Shown here: positions 59,295-64,000 of the stretch, piece by piece | Position numbering within the stretch: the first letter of the stretch is position 1 | How the letters are laid out: each line of letters opens with the position of its first letter | DNA from: Bacteroidales bacterium | Lineage (GTDB): Bacteria; Bacteroidota; Bacteroidia; Bacteroidales; UBA3824 | Length of the DNA stretch: 64,000 nt | Assembly (NCBI GenBank): GCA_016286055.1 | Contig: JAEERW010000002.1 | Span: forward strand, 262,458 to 326,457 | Direction: 5' to 3' | Translations under genes and position numbers: made by a program | Notes under the pieces: model-generated | The model's input: the letters and a program-made list of their open reading frames with translations, nothing else | What the model was told of the DNA's origin: nothing | The model's database searches: none

Positions 59295-60557
59295 ATGAAA
59301 AAAGCTAGCATTCTGTTGACATTATTATTTCTATTACTGTGTATCAACGCCTTTTCTCAAAAATATCAACCCGAGGCATACGCGGTGTTTAAAGATAGTA
59401 CTTTGACTTTTTATTATGACAAAAACAAACCTGAGGGGGCGTATGATGTGGAAAAAACGATTAAAGACTGGATTTCTTACCAAAAAGAATGGAAACCTAA
59501 AAGGAAAGAAATCAAAACCGTGGTATTTGACAAGTCTTTTAAAGAATACAGACCCAAAAGTTGTAGTCATTGGTTTGATAATTGTCAAAATCTTATTTCC
59601 GTTAAAGGCATTAAAGAAAATCTTAACACCTCTGAGGTTACTGATATGGAGGCTATGTTTTTCGCTTGTGAGAGCCTTACAACCATTGATGTCAGCGGAT
59701 TCAATACAGAAAAGGTCACTGATATTAGTTCTATGTTTTATGATTGTATAAATCTTACCAGTCTTGATGTCAGCAGTTTCAATACAAGTAAAGTTACTTC
59801 TATGAGAGGAATGTTTATTAGTTGTAAAGCACTGACCAAACTAGATGTCAGCGGATTCGACACAAAGAATGTTACTGATATGGGGATGTTGTTTTGGGAT
59901 TGTAATAACCTTACTAGCCTTGATGTCAGCGGTTTTAATACTAGTAATGTAACAGATATGAGTTTTTTGTTTGCAGATTGTGAAAACCTATCAAGCATTG
60001 ATGTCAGCAGATTCAAAACAGATAAGGTTACTAAAATGAGACATATGTTTAGTTATTGTAGAAACCTAACAAGCCTTAATCTCAGCGGATTCAATACCAA
60101 TAATGTCATTGATATGTACGGGATGTTTACAGGATGTAAAAATCTTACATCTCTCAATGTCAGTGGGTTCAATACTGATAAGGTTACTGATATGAGTCGT
60201 ATGTTTGAGAATTGTAAAAATTTGACAAGACTTGATGTCAGCGGGTTCAATACAAAAAATGTTACTAATATGAGGGCTATGTTTTCTCATTGTGAAAACC
60301 TTAAAACAATTTACGTTGGTGACGGTTGGAATACAAGCAGTGTAACAGATTCCAAATATATGTTTAGCGAATGCCACAACCTTGTAGGCGGGAAAGGTAC
60401 AAAATGCGGCGATCAAGCGGTCTACATAGAGGAGTCGACCAACGAAAGTAGCGGCGATCAAGAACTGAAATCCGACGGTTCTGACTTAGACGCCACCTTC
60501 GCCCATATCGACGGTGGCAAATCCAATCCCGGATATTTTACAAAGAAAACTAAATAA
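59295..60557 (+). CDS. BspA-type DUF285 repeat protein 2
   Basis: A 420-residue secreted protein. The signal peptide ends FSQ (cleavage near residue 22) without a lipobox, unlike the lipoprotein paralogue at 56973. About ten 26-residue DUF285 units follow (e.g. LDVSGFNTSNVTDMSFLF). The segment YQPEAYAVFKDSTLTFYYDK matches the other copy almost exactly, as do the C-terminal IDGGKSNPGYFTKKTK and GDGWNTSSVT. An extra 25 residues (CGDQAVYIEESTNESSGDQE and on) sit near the end. Different anchoring of otherwise equal proteins suggests one is attached and one released. Confidence 0.88.
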   Translation: MKKASILLTLLFLLLCINAFSQKYQPEAYAVFKDSTLTFYYDKNKPEGAYDVEKTIKDWISYQKEWKPKRKEIKTVVFDKSFKEYRPKSCSHWFDNCQNLISVKGIKENLNTSEVTDMEAMFFACESLTTIDVSGFNTEKVTDISSMFYDCINLTSLDVSSFNTSKVTSMRGMFISCKALTKLDVSGFDTKNVTDMGMLFWDCNNLTSLDVSGFNTSNVTDMSFLFADCENLSSIDVSRFKTDKVTKMRHMFSYCRNLTSLNLSGFNTNNVIDMYGMFTGCKNLTSLNVSGFNTDKVTDMSRMFENCKNLTRLDVSGFNTKNVTNMRAMFSHCENLKTIYVGDGWNTSSVTDSKYMFSECHNLVGGKGTKCGDQAVYIEESTNESSGDQELKSDGSDLDATFAHIDGGKSNPGYFTKKTK

Positions 60558-60652
60558 ATACGGACGTACACAAGGTACGCCCCAACAGTACGCCCCAGCC
60601 GATAATAACTAAAACTTTACGTTTTCTATACCCCTTGTAAAAACTTGGTAAC

Positions 60653-60661
60653 TAATTTTGC
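60653..60661 (+). promoter_or_regulatory. -7 promoter element of the malic enzyme gene
   Basis: TAATTTTGC, 26 bases before the ATG at 60687. Confidence 0.6.
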
Positions 60662-60686
60662 CGCATAATAACCAAAAGACATAAAA

Positions 60687-62969
60687 ATGGCAAAGATTAC
60701 CAAAGAGATGGCTCTTCGTTACCATAGCGAGGGCCGCCCGGGAAAGATCGAGGTCGTTCCCACAAAACCTTACAGAACGCAAACCGACTTGTCGTTGGCT
60801 TATTCGCCCGGCGTGGCTGAGCCCTGCTTGGAGATTCAGAAAAATCCCGACGACGCTTACAAATACACCGACAAAGGCAACCTCGTGGCTGTGATTTCTA
60901 ACGGCACCGCGGTGCTCGGACTCGGCGACATTGGCGCGGTAAGCGGAAAGCCCGTGATGGAAGGCAAAGGCCTGCTCTTTAAGATTTACGGCGGTATCGA
61001 CGTTTTCGACATCGAAATCAACGAAAAAGACCCCGAAAAATTCATTCAGGCGGTAAAGGCTATCGCTCCCACTTTCGGCGGTATCAACTTGGAGGACATC
61101 AAAGCCCCCGAATGTTTTGAAATAGAACGCCGCCTCAAAGAGGAACTCGACATACCCGTTATGCACGACGACCAGCACGGCACAGCAATTATCTCTGCCG
61201 CAGGTCTTATCAACGCTCTCCAAGTTAACGGCAAAAATATCGCCGACGTAAAAATAGTGGTAAACGGCGCAGGTGCTGCTGCCATCAGTTGCACAAAACT
61301 CTACGTGGCTCTCGGCGCACGCAAAGAGAATATTGTAATGCTTGATTCTAAGGGCGTTATCCGTGCCGACCGTGCCGACCTCAACGCTCAGAAACGCGAA
61401 TTTGCCACCTCGCGCACCGACATCACCACTTTGGAAGAGGCTGTAAAGGGTGCCGACGTATTTCTCGGACTTTCAAAAGGCAACGTGCTTTCGCAGGATA
61501 TGGTTCGCTCAATGGCAAAAGACCCGATTGTGTTTGCACTTGCCAACCCCGTTCCCGAAATCACTTACGAGGAGGCTATGGCTTCGCGTCCCGACGTGCT
61601 GATGTCTACCGGCCGCAGCGACTATCCCAACCAAATCAACAACGTTATCGGATTCCCCTACATTTTCCGTGGCGCGTTAGACGTGGCTGCCACTGCCATC
61701 AACGAGGAGATGAAACTCGCTGCTGTATACGCAATTGCAGATTTGGCAAAACAACCCGTTCCCGATATTGTAAACGAGGTTTACCACGTTAGCAACTTTA
61801 CATTCGGTCCCAACTACTTTATACCCAAGCCGGTAGACCCGCGCCTCATTACCGAGGTATCTACCGCCGTGGCAAAGGCCGCTATCAAATCAGGCGTTGC
61901 CCGCAAAACTATCACCGATTGGGACGGTTACAAACAGCGACTCAATCAGTTGATGGGTTACGAATCAAAACTTTCGCGTCAGTTGAACGACTTTGCACGC
62001 CGTTCGCCCCAACGTGTGGTGTTTGCCGAGGGTATCCACCCAAATATGATGAAGGCTGCTATCGAGGCTAAAAACGAGGGTATCTGCTATCCTATTCTTC
62101 TTGGCAACACCGAGAAAATCACCAAGATAGCCGAAGAACTTGAACTCAATCTCGACGGCATCGAAATCATCAACCTCCGTGCCGACCGTGAAGCCGACCG
62201 CCGCGAACGTTACGCCAAAATCCTCACCGAAAAACGCCAACGTCAGGGTATGACTTTCCAAGAGGCTAACGACAAGATGTTCGACCGCAACTACTTTGGT
62301 ATGATGATGGTAGAAACCGGCGATGCAGATGCCTTTATCACAGGCGTTTACACTCGTTACCGCGACACTATTCAAATTGCCAAAGACGTTATCGGTATTC
62401 GCGAGGGATATTCGCACTTTGGCACAATGCACATCCTCAACTCCGACAAGGGAACTTTCTTCCTTGCCGACACGCTTATCAACCGTCACCCCGATGTTGA
62501 CGCGCTTGTAGACACCGCAAAACTCGCCGCCGACACTGTTAAGTTTTTCAACAAAAAACCGGTGGTGGCTATGCTCTCGTACTCAAACTTTGGTGCCGAC
62601 ACCGACGGAACGCCCGCCACTGTGCACAAGGCTGTGGAGATTGTTCACGAACAGCGTCCCGACCTCGATATCGACGGCGAAATGCAGGTAAACTTTGCCA
62701 TCGACGACCAGTTGCGCGACCGTACCTTCCCCTTCAACCGCTTGAAAGGCAAGGTGGTAAACACTCTTATTTTCCCCAACCTCGGCAGCGCCAACACAAG
62801 TTACAAGATGCTTGCCGCAATGAACAACAATGTGGAACTCATCGGACCTATCCAGATGGGCTTAAACAAGCCGATTCACTTTATCGACTTTGAAAGTTCG
62901 GTCAACGACATCGTAAACATTGTTGCCGTGGCAGTTATCGACGCCATTGTGGAAAAAAGCAAGAAGTAA
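60687..62969 (+). CDS. maeB: NADP-dependent malic enzyme with phosphotransacetylase-like domain
   Basis: A 760-residue fusion. The malic domain (about 1-420) shows [33 protein letters not shown], the divalent-metal and substrate region [15 protein letters not shown], and the Rossmann loop [11 protein letters not shown]. It converts malate to pyruvate and CO2, yielding NADPH. The C-terminal part (about 430-760) is a phosphotransacetylase-like domain that in MaeB acts as a regulatory, CoA-ester-sensing module. The full length (about 760) is that of MaeB. It stands alone with its own promoter. Confidence 0.95.
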   Translation: MAKITKEMALRYHSEGRPGKIEVVPTKPYRTQTDLSLAYSPGVAEPCLEIQKNPDDAYKYTDKGNLVAVISNGTAVLGLGDIGAVSGKPVMEGKGLLFKIYGGIDVFDIEINEKDPEKFIQAVKAIAPTFGGINLEDIKAPECFEIERRLKEELDIPVMHDDQHGTAIISAAGLINALQVNGKNIADVKIVVNGAGAAAISCTKLYVALGARKENIVMLDSKGVIRADRADLNAQKREFATSRTDITTLEEAVKGADVFLGLSKGNVLSQDMVRSMAKDPIVFALANPVPEITYEEAMASRPDVLMSTGRSDYPNQINNVIGFPYIFRGALDVAATAINEEMKLAAVYAIADLAKQPVPDIVNEVYHVSNFTFGPNYFIPKPVDPRLITEVSTAVAKAAIKSGVARKTITDWDGYKQRLNQLMGYESKLSRQLNDFARRSPQRVVFAEGIHPNMMKAAIEAKNEGICYPILLGNTEKITKIAEELELNLDGIEIINLRADREADRRERYAKILTEKRQRQGMTFQEANDKMFDRNYFGMMMVETGDADAFITGVYTRYRDTIQIAKDVIGIREGYSHFGTMHILNSDKGTFFLADTLINRHPDVDALVDTAKLAADTVKFFNKKPVVAMLSYSNFGADTDGTPATVHKAVEIVHEQRPDLDIDGEMQVNFAIDDQLRDRTFPFNRLKGKVVNTLIFPNLGSANTSYKMLAAMNNNVELIGPIQMGLNKPIHFIDFESSVNDIVNIVAVAVIDAIVEKSKK

Positions 62970-63030
62970 ATTGAAAATTGACAATTGACAATTCACAATT
63001 CACAATTGAGAATTGTGAATTATGAATTAA
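62970..63030. repeat. intergenic AATTGACAATTCA-type short repeat
   Basis: Iterated attgacaattcacaatt words, with a partial hairpin (acaattgagaattgtgaat). Same kind as at 7201-7246. Confidence 0.6.
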
Positions 63031-63039
63031 AAATCATAT

Positions 63040-63254
63040 AACTCGCCAAATGTGCAAAAAAAAAGCAGATTTGGCGAGTTTTTGTATGGATAACTCGCCA
63101 AATGTGTAAAAAAAAATAGAGATTTGGCGAAATTTAATATAGATAACTCGCCAAATGTGGGGGGGGAAAATAATATATAACGTGTTAAAAAAATCCTGAT
63201 TTTTTAACACGACACAAATAACGTGTTAAAAAAAATCGATTTTTTTAACACGTT
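63040..63254 (+). repeat. palindrome array upstream of Fic gene 2
   Basis: Two motif families. Motif A: AACTCGCCAAAT at 63040, 63092 and 63145; the first two face an inverted partner (ATTTGGCGAGTT at 63069-63080, shortened ATTTGGCGA at 63122-63130) across nine-A runs, and the third lacks a partner and is followed by eight G (63159-63166). Motif B: AACGTGTTAAAAAAA at 63179 and 63220, each with an inverted partner (63198-63211 and about 63237-63254). The last palindrome ends 38 bases before the -7 element of the Fic gene. This 354-base gap holds no gene. Confidence 0.9.
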
Positions 63255-63291
63255 GTGGTATTTTTAGGGTGTTTGATTATAAAAATTTTCA

Positions 63292-63299
63292 TATTTTTG
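63292..63299 (+). promoter_or_regulatory. -7 promoter element of Fic gene 2
   Basis: TATTTTTG, 24 bases before the ATG at 63324. Confidence 0.6.
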
Positions 63300-63323
63300 T
63301 AAATCAATAATACCTTACCAATA

Positions 63324-64000
63324 ATGAACAACTACAAAATACCTACCCTACCGCTGCCATACGACTTGGAAACCAAGGATATAATGCGACAGTTGAACAA
63401 ATCTAACCGTATGCTTGCCGAGTTGAAAGGCGTGGCTCGCACTATTCCAAACGAAAGAATACTCATCAGCACCCTCACACTGCAAGAGGCAAAAGACAGT
63501 TCGGCAATAGAAAACATCGTTACCACACAAGACGCATTGTATAGCGCAGGTCTCGAATTTGCCAACCAACATATCAACGCCGCCACCAAAGAGGTGCTGT
63601 TTTACCGCGAAGCCATAAACCGAGGTTTCAATGCGGTAAGGCGTAAAAACATTCTCACTCTCAACGATATAAAACAAATTCAGGAGGTATTGGAGCAAAA
63701 TTCGGCAGGATTCAGAACCACTCCCGGAACACAGTTGAAACGACAGAACGACGGTGAGGTTGTATACACGCCGCCACAAGACGGCGCAGAAATATTGGAC
63801 TATCTCAAAAACCTCGAATCGTTCATCAACGACGACTCCGTCTGCCCGTTAGACCCGCTCATCAAAATGGCAATCATCCACCATCAATTTGAAAGCATAC
63901 ATCCTTTTTACGATGGCAACGGGCGTACAGGTCGTATTATCAATATTTTATATCTTGTAATAACAGGCCTTCTCGACATTCCGATTCTGTATATGAGCCG
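63324..64000 (+). CDS. Fic family protein, second copy, partial (C-terminus beyond window)
   Basis: The first 225 residues of a Fic protein homologous to that at 2518-3624 along its whole visible length (e.g. LAELKG, ENIVTTQDxLY, KEVxxYREA). The inhibitory motif SSAIEN (59-64) and the catalytic HPFYDGNGRTGR (193-204) are intact, so it is class II and probably active as an AMP transferase. The window ends before the winged-helix region. It has its own set of upstream palindromes, unrelated in sequence to those of the first copy. Confidence 0.88.
   Translation, partial: MNNYKIPTLPLPYDLETKDIMRQLNKSNRMLAELKGVARTIPNERILISTLTLQEAKDSSAIENIVTTQDALYSAGLEFANQHINAATKEVLFYREAINRGFNAVRRKNILTLNDIKQIQEVLEQNSAGFRTTPGTQLKRQNDGEVVYTPPQDGAEILDYLKNLESFINDDSVCPLDPLIKMAIIHHQFESIHPFYDGNGRTGRIINILYLVITGLLDIPILYMS

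Noticed and set aside
63040-63254. Palindrome array as CRISPR or as an attachment site
   Set aside because: Too few and unequal units, no cas gene or integrase nearby; better seen as operator-type repeats.
1-64000. tRNA or rRNA genes
   Set aside because: No cloverleaf with T-loop GGTTCGAATCC-like sequence or rRNA-like conserved stretch was noticed on either strand; an exhaustive scan was not possible by eye.

Overview
The window reads as a Bacteroidota chromosome, most likely order Bacteroidales. Nearly every gene start is preceded by the TAnnTTTG(C) -7 element of the Bacteroidota housekeeping sigma factor. Ribosome binding sites are weak and A-rich. The proteins fit too: an S46 dipeptidyl-peptidase, the Bacteroidota GlmU-like protein, type-B L31, Rpn/PD-(D/E)XK proteins, BspA-type DUF285 proteins, and a malic enzyme fused to a phosphotransacetylase domain. 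The assignment rests on reading alone; no search was run.

Layout. 1-2.4 kb: a cut class V aminotransferase, divergent from an MFS-like transporter, a small membrane protein and two tandem paralogous microproteins. 2.4-3.8 kb: a Fic gene flanked by 68-bp direct repeats. 3.9-9.4 kb: metY, cysK, hisIE and a DPP11-like peptidase. 9.4-19 kb: a tightly packed run of lipoprotein, recX, hybrid kinase, REC-REC protein, cheA, cheW, MCP and amidohydrolase. 19-30 kb: exonuclease, YARHG protein, an AAA_14/DUF4143 ATPase cassette, a probable oxidative L-fucose set (Zn-dehydrogenase, L-galactose/L-fucose dehydrogenase-like reductase, FucP), then uxaB and uxaA. 30-41 kb: L31, GlmU-like protein, Lon, an Rpn nuclease, a GIN-domain protein, a threonylcarbamoyl-AMP synthase and a calcium P-type ATPase. 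41-47.8 kb: an AT-rich accessory stretch with a J-like tail-anchored protein, HtpG, a possible effector/immunity pair and a PIN toxin-antitoxin pair. 48-53 kb: a two-gene operon of a tubulin-like protein and a large Hsp70/actin-like protein. 53-60.6 kb: an AlbA_2/winged-helix protein, small membrane and lipoproteins, a HEPN-type protein, and two DUF285 proteins around a second Rpn nuclease. 60.7 kb to the end: malic enzyme, then a second Fic gene cut by the window edge.

Two candidates stand out as possibly undescribed biology. The first is the tubulin-like plus Hsp70/actin-like operon (47986-53007). The second is a pattern across four accessory genes: both Fic genes, the AAA_14/DUF4143 ATPase and the AlbA_2/wHTH protein each carry a private family of short repeats. 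In three of them the repeats begin about 30-40 bp upstream of the -7 element; in the fourth they lie inside the coding sequence just before the winged helix. Two of the cassettes are also bracketed by direct repeats.

Metabolically, MetY and CysK form the sulfur-assimilation end steps and share an upstream 35-bp sequence. FucP, the aldo/keto reductase, the amidohydrolase and the Zn-dehydrogenase could convert L-fucose through fuconolactone to fuconate. UxaB and UxaA serve galacturonate breakdown. The Che-like cluster lacks CheR, CheB, a lone CheY and any flagellar gene, so its output is unlikely to be flagellar.
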